Notes: generated by a model not told the origin, from the letters alone. Positions 10,176 through 20,170 are shown, numbered from the stretch's first letter. The stretch: DNA of 64,000 bases from Lysobacter concretionis Ko07 = DSM 16239 (GCF_000768345.1 NZ_AVPS01000003.1:186001-250000); one strand, 5' to 3'. Program-made: numbers and translations.

Positions 10176-13034
10176 TCACCGAACGGCGATTCGGCCCGAC
10201 GTCACCATCTGCTCGGCGGGACGACCGAGCAGGTAGCCCTGGCCGAACACGCAGCCCAGTTCGCGCAGGATGTCGCGTTGCTGCCCGTTCTCGATGCCTT
10301 CGCCAATGGTGTAGATGCCCAGGGTGCCGGCCAGCGCCTGGATCGCGCGCACCACCGCGATGCTTTCCGCCTGGTTCTCACCGGTCAGGCCGGCGACGAA
10401 GCTCTGGTCGATCTTCAGGCACTCGATCGGGAAACGGTGCAGGTACGACAGCGCCGAGTACCCGGTACCGAAGTCGTCCAGCTGCGCCAGCACGCCGTGG
10501 TCGCGCAGGGTATGCAGCGTCCGCAGCGCGCGCGGCACGTCGTCCAGCAGCGCCACCTCGGTGATCTCCACCCGCAGGCGTCCCGGGTCGGCACCGGCGT
10601 TGCCGACCAACTGCAACAGGCGCTCGGCAAAGTCGCCGGTGCGGAAGTGGCGTGGCGATACGTTGATCGAGACGTAGCCTTCCCCACCGCGGGACAGGCG
10701 CGAAATGACCTGTGCGTACATCAGCCAGTCGACCTCCTCGATCAGGCCGTTGTCCTCGCCCAGACCGATGAATTCGCCCGGCGCCAGCAGGCCGCGGGTC
10801 TGGTGCCGCCAGCGCAGCAGCGCCTCGTGGCCGATCACCACCATGTCGTCCAGCCGCACGATCGGCTGGTAGAACGGGACGAAGCTGTCGCCGTTGATGG
10901 CCCGGCGCAGGTCGGCTTCCAGATCGAGGATCCTCGACGCTTCATCGCGCATGTCCTCGTCGAACACCGCCCAGCGGTCGCGCCCGGCTGCCTTGGCGCG
11001 GTACATCGCCGCATCGGCGTCGCGCAGCAGGTCGGTGCCGGTGCTGTATCGCGGATTCCACAGCGCGATGCCCAGGCTGGCTGAAGGAAACACCTCGCGC
11101 CCGGCGACCCAATAGGGCCGTCCCAGCATGTGCAGGACCCGCTGCGCGAGTTCCTCGGCCACCTGCAGGCCATCGATATCGTTGACCAGGATCGCAAATT
11201 CATCGCCACCCAGCCGCGCGACCAGGTCCTCCCCGCGCACCGCATCGATGATCCGGCGCCCCGCTTCCACCAGCAGGTCGTCGCCGGCGGCATGGCCGAC
11301 GCTGTCGTTGACCAGCTTGAAGCGGTCCAGGTCCAGGAACAGCACCGCGAACCCGCGCGGCTTCTCGCCGAGCATGCTGTGCCGCGCGTTCGTGCGGGCG
11401 TTGCTGATCGCGGTGGCGAGGTGATCCAGCAGCTGGGTGCGGTTGGGCAGGCCGGTCAGCGCGTCGTGGCGTGCCTGATGGGTCAGTTGCTGCTCGGCGC
11501 GCAACCGCTCGCCGATCTGCTCGAGCAGTTCGGCGTTCGCCATCGCCAGCTCGCGGGTCCGTGCCTCGACCCGCTGCTCCAGCTCGGCATGCGCGTAGAC
11601 CAGCCGGTCCTGGCCCTGCTTGCGCGCCAGGCCGATGCTGATGTGGTTGGCGACAAAGGTCAGCAGGTCCTGGTCGCGCGGGGTGAAGTTGATCGCCGGC
11701 GAATAGCTCTGCACCGCGATCACCCCGACTACCAGGTTGTTGCGATACAGCGGCACGCCCAGCCAGCAATGGGCGAGCGTGCCGTGGCCGCGCAACTGCC
11801 CTTCGGCCTCCAGCTGTGCAAGCCGCTGCGGACCGGTCAGCAACGCGCGCCCGGTGGTGATCACGTATTCGGTCATGCCCGTATCGAGCCGCCGGCTGAC
11901 GCGGGGCGCGTCGCGCTCATCGATCGAGTAGGGAAACTCGAGCCGGTCGCCATCCTCGGACAGCAGCGCGATATAGAAATTGCGTGCGTACAGCAGCTCG
12001 CCGACCACGTCGTGGACCTGGGCGTAGAAGCGCTCCAGCGTCTCGGACGTGATCGACAGCTCGGCGATGCGGAACAACGCGCGCTGCAACCTCTCGGCGC
12101 GCTGGCGCTCGACGATCTCGGCCTGCAGGTCGCGGTTGCTCAACTGCAACGCCTGGGTGCGCTCCTCGACCCGGCGCTCGAGTTCTTCACGTGCCTGATG
12201 GCGATCCAGCGCGGTCAGGATGTGCTGGGCGACGAACACCAGCAGCGCCCGCTCCTCCTCGCCATAGCTGCCCGGACGGTCGTAGCTCTGCACCACCACC
12301 GCGCCGCATACCTGGTCGTTCCGGCGCATCGTCACCCCCAGCCAGTCCTCGCTGTCGGGCCCGTGGGCGCCATCCTCAGCGACCCCGAGTTTCCGCCGCA
12401 CGTGCTCGGACGTGCCCTGGACCGCTTCGCCGTGGCGCAGCAGGGCCAGGGTCAGGCTGTTGGGCGTGCTGCGCGCCTCGATCTCCAGATCCGGATCGGG
12501 CACAAACGAGTCGTGGTCGTCGGCGAAGTACAGGAAGCGGTAGCTGTCGTGCACAGCGTCGTACAGGACGATGTAGAAGTTCTCGGCGTACATCAGCCCG
12601 GCGACGACGCGGTGGATGCGTTCAAGCATGTCGGCCAGTTCGAGGTCCGAGCCGGCCAGATCGGCGATTTCGTACAGCGCCTGTTGCAGCCGCTCCGACT
12701 TTTCCAGCGACTCCGCCCTCGCATTCGCACGCACTGCCGCCAGATGCAGATCGATCGTGCGCCGCGCCAGCGCCATCCACGCCGTGCGCAATGGCGCAGG
12801 CAGGGGCTCGGCCAGTTTCGCGACAAGCAGCGACGGACCGTCCTCGCTGTACCAGCTAAGTTCGATACGGTGCGGGTCTTCAGGGTCGCCGTCGGCGAGC
12901 GGGCCTGCCGGGTCGCGCCGGCGCAACGACACCTGCGAGCCGGCGGGCAGGACGGCCTGCAATGCAGCGACCAGTGCCGCCGCCTCGGAGGCCGTTGCAC
13001 TATCCGTGGCGATGTCTGCGTCGATCGACTGCAT
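10176..13034 (-). CDS. GAF-GAF-GGDEF-EAL cyclic di-GMP protein
   Basis: A soluble dual-output protein of 952 residues with two GAF sensors (about 125-290 and 335-500), each followed by a coiled coil, then GGDEF (about 555-715) and EAL (about 725-950). Both output motifs look intact: GGDEF at 609-613, and in the EAL domain EALLRW (737-742), EITE, DDFGTGYS and KIDQSFV. It could therefore either make or degrade cyclic di-GMP. There are no transmembrane helices, so the signal is intracellular. I chose the ATG at 13034; longer in-frame starts would run into the divergent gene at 13243. Confidence 0.9.
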   Translation of the reverse strand: MQSIDADIATDSATASEAAALVAALQAVLPAGSQVSLRRRDPAGPLADGDPEDPHRIELSWYSEDGPSLLVAKLAEPLPAPLRTAWMALARRTIDLHLAAVRANARAESLEKSERLQQALYEIADLAGSDLELADMLERIHRVVAGLMYAENFYIVLYDAVHDSYRFLYFADDHDSFVPDPDLEIEARSTPNSLTLALLRHGEAVQGTSEHVRRKLGVAEDGAHGPDSEDWLGVTMRRNDQVCGAVVVQSYDRPGSYGEEERALLVFVAQHILTALDRHQAREELERRVEERTQALQLSNRDLQAEIVERQRAERLQRALFRIAELSITSETLERFYAQVHDVVGELLYARNFYIALLSEDGDRLEFPYSIDERDAPRVSRRLDTGMTEYVITTGRALLTGPQRLAQLEAEGQLRGHGTLAHCWLGVPLYRNNLVVGVIAVQSYSPAINFTPRDQDLLTFVANHISIGLARKQGQDRLVYAHAELEQRVEARTRELAMANAELLEQIGERLRAEQQLTHQARHDALTGLPNRTQLLDHLATAISNARTNARHSMLGEKPRGFAVLFLDLDRFKLVNDSVGHAAGDDLLVEAGRRIIDAVRGEDLVARLGGDEFAILVNDIDGLQVAEELAQRVLHMLGRPYWVAGREVFPSASLGIALWNPRYSTGTDLLRDADAAMYRAKAAGRDRWAVFDEDMRDEASRILDLEADLRRAINGDSFVPFYQPIVRLDDMVVIGHEALLRWRHQTRGLLAPGEFIGLGEDNGLIEEVDWLMYAQVISRLSRGGEGYVSINVSPRHFRTGDFAERLLQLVGNAGADPGRLRVEITEVALLDDVPRALRTLHTLRDHGVLAQLDDFGTGYSALSYLHRFPIECLKIDQSFVAGLTGENQAESIAVVRAIQALAGTLGIYTIGEGIENGQQRDILRELGCVFGQGYLLGRPAEQMVTSGRIAVR

Positions 13035-13242
13035 ATTCGGGGCTGGCTGCCGTTTCCGTATCTGCCGAAGGATAGCGCGCCAGCCCGGTCGGTTGCCGGC
13101 ACCGGTCCCGCATCGACTTTGCCGCCGCGGCACCAGCCCGTACCCTGCTGCGATGAACCCCATGTTTGCAAGGCGATGAGGAAGGCAGCGCTGCACGCCC
13201 GGTTTCCGCTGTTCGCCGCCCGCCTGGTATCCCACCTCACCG

Positions 13243-13860
13243 ATGAGCCGCCTGCCTACCCTCGCCGACCGGGTCCGCCATGAGACCGAGGTCAAGCACA
13301 GCCGTTTCCTCGCGCTGGCCGCGCCGGTGGAATCGCCCGAGGCTGCGCTGGCGTTCGTGGCCGAAGTGGGCGATCCCGCCGCGACCCATAACTGCTGGGC
13401 CTACCGGATCGGCGATCTGTACCGCTCCAGCGACGACGGCGAGCCGGCCGGAACCGCGGGGCGCCCGATCCTGTCGGCGATCGACGGCCAGGGCTTCGAC
13501 CAGGTGGTCGTCGTGGTGACCCGCTGGTTCGGCGGCATCAAGCTGGGCGCCGGCGGACTGGTCCGTGCCTACGGCGGCTGTGCGGCGGAATGCCTGCGCA
13601 CCGCGCCCCGACGCGAGCTGGTCGAGTTCGTCGACTGCACCATCGCGTTCGGATTCGCCGACACCGGCGCGGTGCATGCCGCGTTGGCAGCGCACGGCGC
13701 GGACAAACTCGACGAGCAGTTCGACGCCACCGGCAGCCGGCTGCAGCTGCGCTTGCCGGCCGACCGCCTGGAGGCGCTGCGCGAGCAGTTGCGCGACGCC
13801 ACCCGCGACCGTGCCCGCGTCATCGACGCCGATACACAGGCCGGGGAGCGGTCCGGATGA
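13243..13860 (+). CDS. yigZ: IMPACT/YigZ family protein
   Basis: Member of the UPF0029/IMPACT family (E. coli YigZ; eukaryotic IMPACT modulates the Gcn2 kinase). The N-terminal domain has the family signature KHSRFLA, then HNCWAYRIG, SDDGEPAGTAGRPIL and VVTRWFGGIKLGAGGLVRAY. A C-terminal ferredoxin-like domain of about 65 residues follows. Length (205) is normal. A role in translation or ribosome binding is suggested for the family but not settled in bacteria. The msbA-like exporter starts 40 bases downstream on the same strand. Confidence 0.9.
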   Translation: MSRLPTLADRVRHETEVKHSRFLALAAPVESPEAALAFVAEVGDPAATHNCWAYRIGDLYRSSDDGEPAGTAGRPILSAIDGQGFDQVVVVVTRWFGGIKLGAGGLVRAYGGCAAECLRTAPRRELVEFVDCTIAFGFADTGAVHAALAAHGADKLDEQFDATGSRLQLRLPADRLEALREQLRDATRDRARVIDADTQAGERSG

Positions 13861-13900
13861 CGCTGCCACGCCGGGGCGCCGATAGCGGACAATACGCCGC

Positions 13901-15715
13901 ATGAATGCCGCCCCCGATTCAGCAACCCAGCCCCCGACCCCGCCTCAGGACCCGGCCCCGGACGCCGGCAAGGGCAAGCCGCCGGTGGGCAGCCTGAAGG
14001 CGCTGTGGCCGTTCCTGGGCCGCCACCGCGGCCTGTTCATCGGCTGGCTGGTGGCGCTGACCTGTTCATCGGCGGCGACCCTGAGCCTGCCGGTCGCATT
14101 CAAGACCATGATCGACCAGGGCTTCGCCCAGGGCGGCGGCGGCGCGATCGACCGTGCATTCATGCTGCTGTTCGCGGTTGCCGTGGCATTGGCACTGGCG
14201 ACCGCCGCGCGGTTCTTCTTCGTCTCGCTGCTGGGCGAGCGGGTGGTCGCCGACCTGCGCGAGCGCCTGTACTCGCACCTGATCACCCTCGATGCCGGCT
14301 TCCACGACCGCAGCCGCAGCGGCGAGCTGGTGTCGCGCCTGACCGCCGACGCTGAACTGCTGCGCGGGGTGATCGCCACCAGCATGTCGGTCGCCCTGCG
14401 CAGCCTGGTGACCTTCATCGGCAGCATCGTGATGCTGTTCGTCAGCAGTCCGCACCTGGCCGCCTACGCGCTGGTCGGCATTCCGCTGGCGGTGCTGCCG
14501 ATCGTAGTCGGCGGCCGGCGGCTGAAGAAGATCTCGCGCGCCAGCCAGGACCGCGTCGCCGACGCCAACACGCTGGCCAACGAGACCCTCGGCGCGGTCG
14601 CCACGGTGCAGGCGCATGTGCGCGAGCCGTATGAGCTGGGCCGGTTCCACGAGGCGCTCAGGATTGCGGTCGCCACCGCACGCCGGCGCATCCAGGCGCA
14701 GGCGTGGGTCACGGCGATCGCGATCGTGCTGGTGTTCGGTGCGATCACGCTGGTGCTGTGGTCCGGCGCGCACGACGTGGTCGACGGCCGGATGAGCGCC
14801 GGCACGCTCGGCCAGTTCGTGCTGTACGCCCTGATCGGCGGCGGCTCGATCGGTTCGCTGGCCGAGGTCTGGAACGAGGTGCAGCGCGCGTCGGGCGGCA
14901 TGGGACGGATCAGTGAACTGCTGGAGGAAACCTCCGCTATCACCGCGCCGGAGCATCCGCAAACCCTGCCGCAACCGGTCCGCGGCGCGCTGGCGATGGA
15001 CCGCGTCACCTTCCATTACCCGATGCGTCCCGACCAGCCCGCGCTGGAGGATTTCAGCCTGCACGTGAGCCCCGGCGAGACCGTCGCCCTGGTCGGCCCG
15101 TCGGGCGCCGGCAAAAGCACCGTGCTGTCACTGCTGCTGCGCTTCCACGACCCGCGCAGCGGCACCGTGACGGTCGATGGCATCGATATCCGCCAGCTCG
15201 ACCCGGCGCAGCTACGTGGCGCGATGGCGCTGGTGTCGCAGCAGCCGAGCATCTTCGCCACCACCGCGCGCGACAACATCCGCTACGGCCGGCTGGAGGC
15301 GAGCGATGCCGAGGTCGAGGCCGCCGTGCGTGCTGCCCACGCCACCGACTTCATCCAGGCCCTGCCGCAGGGGCTGGGCACCGAACTGGGCGAGCGCGGC
15401 GCACGCCTGTCCGGCGGCCAGCAGCAGCGCATCGCGATCGCCCGCGCGCTGCTCAAGGACGCCCCGATCCTGCTGCTGGACGAGGCCACCAGCGCGCTGG
15501 ACGCGCAAAGCGAACGCGCCGTGCAGCAGGCACTGGACACCTTGATGGAAGGCCGCACCACCGTCGTCATCGCCCATCGTCTGGCCACGGTGCTGAAAGC
15601 CGACCGGATCATCGTGATGGACCACGGCCGCGTCATTGCCGAAGGCAGCCACGAGCAGCTGCTGGCGCAGGGCGGCCTGTACGCGGAACTGGCGAAGCTG
15701 CAATTCCTGGATTGA
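13901..15715 (+). CDS. MsbA-like ABC exporter half-transporter
   Basis: Fused permease/ATPase of 604 residues that would work as a homodimer in the inner membrane. Six transmembrane helices occupy about 40-320. The nucleotide-binding domain follows, with Walker A GPSGAGKST (399-407), signature LSGGQQQR (503-510), Walker B ILLLDEATSALD and the switch histidine in VVIAHRL. The N-terminal 35 residues are Pro/Gly-rich. It belongs to the lipid/multidrug exporter group that includes MsbA, but no lpxK follows it, so it need not be the lipid A flippase; a multidrug role alongside the downstream MATE gene is equally possible. Confidence 0.88.
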   Translation: MNAAPDSATQPPTPPQDPAPDAGKGKPPVGSLKALWPFLGRHRGLFIGWLVALTCSSAATLSLPVAFKTMIDQGFAQGGGGAIDRAFMLLFAVAVALALATAARFFFVSLLGERVVADLRERLYSHLITLDAGFHDRSRSGELVSRLTADAELLRGVIATSMSVALRSLVTFIGSIVMLFVSSPHLAAYALVGIPLAVLPIVVGGRRLKKISRASQDRVADANTLANETLGAVATVQAHVREPYELGRFHEALRIAVATARRRIQAQAWVTAIAIVLVFGAITLVLWSGAHDVVDGRMSAGTLGQFVLYALIGGGSIGSLAEVWNEVQRASGGMGRISELLEETSAITAPEHPQTLPQPVRGALAMDRVTFHYPMRPDQPALEDFSLHVSPGETVALVGPSGAGKSTVLSLLLRFHDPRSGTVTVDGIDIRQLDPAQLRGAMALVSQQPSIFATTARDNIRYGRLEASDAEVEAAVRAAHATDFIQALPQGLGTELGERGARLSGGQQQRIAIARALLKDAPILLLDEATSALDAQSERAVQQALDTLMEGRTTVVIAHRLATVLKADRIIVMDHGRVIAEGSHEQLLAQGGLYAELAKLQFLD

Positions 15716-15809
15716 GGACGGCGCAACGTCGGGCCCGCGGCGGCAGGCCGGACTGTCGCGGTGCACTCACCCGTCCGCCGGCAGACTGCCCGCTCCCCCG
15801 GGAGAGTGC

Positions 15810-17288
15810 ATGAGCAAGAAGGACACCGTCGGCCACGCACGACGGCTCACCGAAGGCCACGTCGGCCGCACCATGATCACCTTCGCGCTGCCGATCATGG
15901 CCGGCAATGCGGCGCAGTCGCTCAACGGCTCGATCAACTCGATCTGGGTCGGCCGCTACCTCGGCGAGGCCGCGCTGACCGCGACCGCGAACGCCAACAA
16001 CCTGATGTTCTTCCTGATCGGCGCGGTGTTCGGCATCGGCATGGCCGCGACGATCCTGATCGGCCAGGCCATCGGCGCCAACGACACCGCCCAGGCGCGC
16101 CGCGTGATGGGCACCAGCGCGACCTTCTTCATCTCGCTGTCGGTGGTACTGGCGGTGGCCGGCTGGTTCCTCGCCGACCCCGTGCTGCGCCTGATGGGCA
16201 CGCCGGAAGCCGCGCTGCCGATGGCCGAGAGCTACCTGCAGGTGATCTTCCTGGCGATGCCGTTCCTGTATGCGTTCGCGTTTTTCTCCGCGGCGCTGCG
16301 CGGCGTCGGCGACTCGCATACTCCGTTCCGCTTCCTGCTGCTGTCGGTGGTGCTGGACATCGTGTTCAACCCGCTGCTGATCTTCGGCTACGGGCCGTTC
16401 CCGACGATGGGGATTGCCGGCTCGGCCACCTCGACCTTCCTCGGCCAGGGCATCAGCCTGGTGGCGATGCTGCTGCACCTGCGCCGCAGGCGGCACCTGC
16501 TGTGGCTGGGACGGGCCGATATGCAGCTGTTCAAGCTCGACCTGGTGATCCTGCGTGCACTCATCGTCAAGGGCGTGCCGATGGGCCTGCAGATGGTGCT
16601 GATCTCGCTAGCGATGATCGCGATGATGACGATGGTCAACGCCTACGGCATCGTCACCGCGGCCGCCTATGGCGCGGCACTGCAACTGTGGACCTACGTG
16701 CAGATGCCGGCGATGGCGATCGGTGCGGCCTGCTCGTCGATCGCCGCGCAGAGCGTGGGCGCCGGCAACTGGCAGCGGGTCAACGCCACCGCGCGCACCG
16801 GCATCGGCTACAACTTCCTGCTGACGGGGGCGCTGATCCTGCCGCTGATCCTGCTCGACCGTTACACCCTGACGCTGTTTCTGCCCGATGGCAGTGCGTC
16901 GATGGAAATCGCCCGCCACCTCAACCACATCGGGGTGTGGTCGTTCCTGTTCTTCGGGGTGACCTTCGTGGTCTCCGGCGTGGTCCGCGCGACCGGTGCG
17001 GTGGTGCCGCCGCTGGTGATCCTGGGCATCGCGCTGTGGGGCATCCGGGTGCCGTTTGCCGAGTGGCTGCAGCCCACCTTCGGCGTGGACGCGGTGTGGT
17101 GGAGTTTCCCGATCAGCGCCTTTGCCGCGATGCTGATGTCGCTGGCGTACTACCGCTGGGGCGGGTGGCGCAGCGCACGCATGCTGCCGGTCGACCCGCA
17201 CCAGATCGCGATCCCGTCCGAAGTGCCGGCACAAGCCCCCTCGCCGATTGCCGACCCCCTGCCGGAGCGCGGCGCGACCGGCTATTGA
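15810..17288 (+). CDS. MATE family cation-antiport efflux transporter
   Basis: Inner-membrane multidrug exporter of the MATE (NorM/DinF) superfamily, 492 residues with 12 predicted helices in two six-helix halves. MATE hallmarks include the opening RTMITFALPIMAGNAAQSLNGSINSIWVGR and the second-half block VKGVPMGLQMVLISLAMIAMM. The ATG at 15810 is preceded by GGGAGAG at good spacing; an earlier in-frame ATG would overlap the exporter gene. It may be co-transcribed with the ABC gene 94 bases upstream, giving two different efflux pumps in tandem. The substrate is unknown. Confidence 0.9.
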   Translation: MSKKDTVGHARRLTEGHVGRTMITFALPIMAGNAAQSLNGSINSIWVGRYLGEAALTATANANNLMFFLIGAVFGIGMAATILIGQAIGANDTAQARRVMGTSATFFISLSVVLAVAGWFLADPVLRLMGTPEAALPMAESYLQVIFLAMPFLYAFAFFSAALRGVGDSHTPFRFLLLSVVLDIVFNPLLIFGYGPFPTMGIAGSATSTFLGQGISLVAMLLHLRRRRHLLWLGRADMQLFKLDLVILRALIVKGVPMGLQMVLISLAMIAMMTMVNAYGIVTAAAYGAALQLWTYVQMPAMAIGAACSSIAAQSVGAGNWQRVNATARTGIGYNFLLTGALILPLILLDRYTLTLFLPDGSASMEIARHLNHIGVWSFLFFGVTFVVSGVVRATGAVVPPLVILGIALWGIRVPFAEWLQPTFGVDAVWWSFPISAFAAMLMSLAYYRWGGWRSARMLPVDPHQIAIPSEVPAQAPSPIADPLPERGATGY

Positions 17289-17370
17289 GGCGGTACACGC
17301 GCATGGGATCGGGGCGGATGGCCGCGGCCGGTTCCGGACCAGCACGTTCGCGGCGGCTTGCCGACGGGTC

Positions 17371-17400
17371 TGATCTGGAGTGGCCTGATCTGGAGTGGCC
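17371..17400. repeat. 15-bp tandem duplication upstream of the copper genes
   Basis: Two perfect adjacent copies of TGATCTGGAGTGGCC, followed within 25 bases by two related pieces (AATCTGAATTGG and TGATCTGGATCAG). It lies 77 bases before the DUF2946 start, where an operator or promoter could sit. Confidence 0.8.
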
Positions 17401-17476
17401 AATCTGAATTGGGTGTCGATCAGCTTGATCTGGATCAGCGTTTACGCCGGCCGGACATCGCACAATCGTTCCCACG

Positions 17477-17959
17477 ATGCGCCACCGTACGTTCCACCTC
17501 TGGATGAATCGCCTGGCACTGGCCGCCGTACTGGCGTTGCTGCTGGTCCCGACCACCGGGCGTATGGCGGGCATGGCTCCGATGCAGCCCGAGGCCATCG
17601 CATCCGCGGCGGCGACACTGGCCGGACGCACGGCGTCGGCAGCGCATGCCATGGCAGGCCCGGTGCCGGCATCCGCCGCTGCTCCGATCGCCGCAACGGA
17701 TAGCCTCGCCAGCGCGCACCCGGCCAGCCCGCACTCGCCTCGTCCGGGGCCGAACCCGAATCCCGGCCCACACGACGGTATGCCGGCCGACTGCGCGTAC
17801 TGCCCGCTGCTGCAGACGATGGCGGCACTCCCGTCATGGATCGCGCTGGCCGCGCCGGCCATCGGGCAAGAAGCACGGATAGCGCCGGCCCTGCCGCCGC
17901 GCCGCGGACAACGCCATCCCACCGGTCTTGGTTCACGCGGCCCACCACGCGCCGCCTGA
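17477..17959 (+). CDS. DUF2946 family small exported protein
   Basis: A 160-residue protein of unknown biochemical role. An N-terminal hydrophobic helix (about 10-25) may be a signal anchor. A low-complexity Ala/Pro/His segment follows, then the DUF2946 hallmark DCAYCPLLQ with its CxxC-like pair, and a second hydrophobic stretch (TMAALPSWIALAA). Family members typically sit beside copper-related genes. Here it directly precedes a copper-type TonB receptor with 83 bases between them, so the two are likely one operon. Met and His residues around the Cys pair would suit Cu binding, which is an inference. Confidence 0.75.
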   Translation: MRHRTFHLWMNRLALAAVLALLLVPTTGRMAGMAPMQPEAIASAAATLAGRTASAAHAMAGPVPASAAAPIAATDSLASAHPASPHSPRPGPNPNPGPHDGMPADCAYCPLLQTMAALPSWIALAAPAIGQEARIAPALPPRRGQRHPTGLGSRGPPRAA

Positions 17960-18042
17960 CGTTCCGCCCGCTTCCCCACCGTTTTTCCTTCCCCTGCAAC
18001 GCGCGGCGACGCCCGCTTGCACCCTGCTGTTCTGGAGTTCCC

Positions 18043-20124
18043 ATGCCGTACCTGCGTGATTCGATGATCCGTTCGTCGTGCCTGTCCGTGGCCGTCGCGA
18101 TGGCCCTCGCCTGCTCCCTGCCTGCCCATGCCGCAACATCGGCCGGTGGCGATACCGCCTTGCCGATCGACCTGGATGCGGTGGTGGTCGTTGCCGCCGC
18201 CCCGGTGTCGGCGCTCACGTTCGAAACCGACCCGCGACTGCCACGTCAACCGGTGCCGGCCAGCGATGGCGCCGACTACCTCAAGACCATTCCCGGCTTC
18301 ACCGCGATCCGCAACGGCGGCACCAATGGCGATCCGGTCCTGCGCGGCATGTTCGGTTCGCGCCTGAACCTGCTCAGCAACGACGGCGCGATGCCCGGCG
18401 CGTGCCCGTCGCGGATGGACAACCCGATGTCGTACGTCTCGCCGGAGACCTACGACAGCCTGGTGGTGATCAAGGGGCCGCAGACGGTGCTCTGGGGCCC
18501 CGGCGCCTCCGCCGGCACGGTGCGTTTCTCGCGCGACCGCGAGCAGTTCGACGAGCCGACCATGAAGCTCGCCGGCAGCCTGCTGGGCGGCTCCTTCGGG
18601 CGCAACGACCAGGTGCTGGATGCGACCTTCGGCGCCGCGCCGGGCTATGCGCGCATCAGCGCCAACCGCTCCGACTCCGACGATTACCGCGACGGCGACG
18701 GCAACGACGTGGCGTCGGCCTGGAACAAGTGGAACGCCGACCTGGCACTGGGCTGGACGCCCGATGCGGACACCGTCGTGGAAGCCTCGGCAGGTACCGG
18801 CGACGGCGAGGCGCGGTACGCCGGGCGCGGCATGGACGGCTCGCAGTTCAAGCGCGAGAGCTATGGCCTGCGGCTGGAGAAACGGAACCTGGATGGCCTG
18901 CTGGACGGGATCGAGACCAACGTGTTCTACAACCGGGCCGATCACGTGATGGACAACTACAGCCTGCGAAAAACCAATCCGAACGGCGCGATGCCGATGC
19001 CCATGGCCTCCAACGTCGAGCGCACCACCACGGGCGGCCGCTTTGCGGCAAGCTGGCGCAGCGATCACGTCGAGGTGACCGCCGGCGTGGACGGCCAGGA
19101 CAGCCGCCATCGGCGCCGCAGCGCCCACGGCCGGGGGGCCTACCGGTCGCAGCCCTGGACGACGGATGCGCGCTTCCGCACTGTCGGTGCGTTCGCCGAA
19201 GCAAACTGGCATATCGCCGACCACAAGCGGCTGATCGCCGGTGCGCGTGCTGATCGCGCCCAGGCCACCGACGAGCGCGCCACCCTCGGCAAGATGGGCG
19301 CGCCCAACCCCACCGCCGGCAGAACGCGCCACGAAACCCTGACCGCCGGCTTCATCCGCTTCGAGCAGGATCTCGGCGACGTGCCGTTGAACTGGTACGC
19401 CGGCATCGGCCACACCGAACGCATGCCCGACTACTGGGAACTGTTCTCGCCCAACATGGGACCGACGGGCACGCCAAACGCGTTTGCCGGCGTCGACACC
19501 GAAAAGACCACCCAGCTCGACATCGGCCTGCAGTACCGCACCAAGCGCGTCGATGCCTGGGTGTCGGCCTATGCCGGCCGGATCGACGATTACCTGCTGT
19601 TCCGCTATCACGCCGGCGGCATGATGGGGCCGATGTCCCAGGTCACCAACGTGGACGCGAAGATCCACGGCGCCGAGTTGGGCGTCGAGTACCGCCCGAC
19701 CCGGCAGTGGAAGCTCGGCGGCACCCTCGCCCAGGCCTGGGGCGCGAACCGCGATGCCGGCACCCCGCTGCCGCAGATGCCGCCACTGGAAGCGCGCCTG
19801 TCGCTGGCCTGGGACAACAGCCGGTGGTCCGCCGGGGCACTGGTGCGGGCAGTCGCCGCGCAGGACCGCATCGCACCGGCGCAGGGCAGCGTGGTCGGGC
19901 AGGACCTCGGCCCGAGTGCGGGCTTCGCCACCTTCGCCGTCAACGGCGGGTATCGCTTCAACGAAAAGGCGCAGCTGACGGTCGGCGTCGACAACGTGTT
20001 CGACCGCACCTACGCCGAGCACCTCAACCTGGCCGGCAACGCCGACTTCGGCTACCCCGCCGACCCGGTGCGGATCCACGAACCCGGACGTACCGCCTGG
20101 GTGAAGCTCAACCTGACGTACTGA
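18043..20124 (+). CDS. oprC: TonB-dependent copper receptor (OprC/NosA type)
   Basis: Outer-membrane 22-strand barrel receptor for copper, powered by TonB. It has a signal peptide (cleavage near AHA, residue 30), a plug domain (about 45-175) and a barrel ending in an aromatic-polar terminal strand (AWVKLNLTY). The plug carries Cys121-x3-Met125 (ACPSRMDNP), matching the CxxxM copper-binding site known from Pseudomonas OprC. Met/His-rich extracellular loops (AMPMPM, HAGGMMGPM) add to the case. The ATG at 18043 gives the best signal peptide; an upstream in-frame ATG would overlap the DUF2946 gene. Length (693) is normal. Confidence 0.9.
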   Translation: MPYLRDSMIRSSCLSVAVAMALACSLPAHAATSAGGDTALPIDLDAVVVVAAAPVSALTFETDPRLPRQPVPASDGADYLKTIPGFTAIRNGGTNGDPVLRGMFGSRLNLLSNDGAMPGACPSRMDNPMSYVSPETYDSLVVIKGPQTVLWGPGASAGTVRFSRDREQFDEPTMKLAGSLLGGSFGRNDQVLDATFGAAPGYARISANRSDSDDYRDGDGNDVASAWNKWNADLALGWTPDADTVVEASAGTGDGEARYAGRGMDGSQFKRESYGLRLEKRNLDGLLDGIETNVFYNRADHVMDNYSLRKTNPNGAMPMPMASNVERTTTGGRFAASWRSDHVEVTAGVDGQDSRHRRRSAHGRGAYRSQPWTTDARFRTVGAFAEANWHIADHKRLIAGARADRAQATDERATLGKMGAPNPTAGRTRHETLTAGFIRFEQDLGDVPLNWYAGIGHTERMPDYWELFSPNMGPTGTPNAFAGVDTEKTTQLDIGLQYRTKRVDAWVSAYAGRIDDYLLFRYHAGGMMGPMSQVTNVDAKIHGAELGVEYRPTRQWKLGGTLAQAWGANRDAGTPLPQMPPLEARLSLAWDNSRWSAGALVRAVAAQDRIAPAQGSVVGQDLGPSAGFATFAVNGGYRFNEKAQLTVGVDNVFDRTYAEHLNLAGNADFGYPADPVRIHEPGRTAWVKLNLTY

Positions 20125-20136
20125 GTCGGCTCAGCT

Positions 20137-20170
20137 CGCCGCGGCCATCCCGTCATGGATGGCCGCGGCG
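20137..20170. terminator. 12-bp hairpin between convergent receptor and GST genes
   Basis: CGCCGCGGCCAT pairs perfectly with ATGGCCGCGGCG across a 10-base loop, starting 13 bases after the receptor stop. There is no T-tract, so it may be a structured 3' end rather than a classical terminator. Its GGCCAT...ATGGCC core is shared with the hairpins at 27921, 28105 and 28135. Confidence 0.55.

Noticed and set aside
17113-20079. 988-codon minus-strand frame over the copper genes
   Set aside because: Antisense to the DUF2946 and TonB receptor genes, which have clear signal peptides and family motifs.
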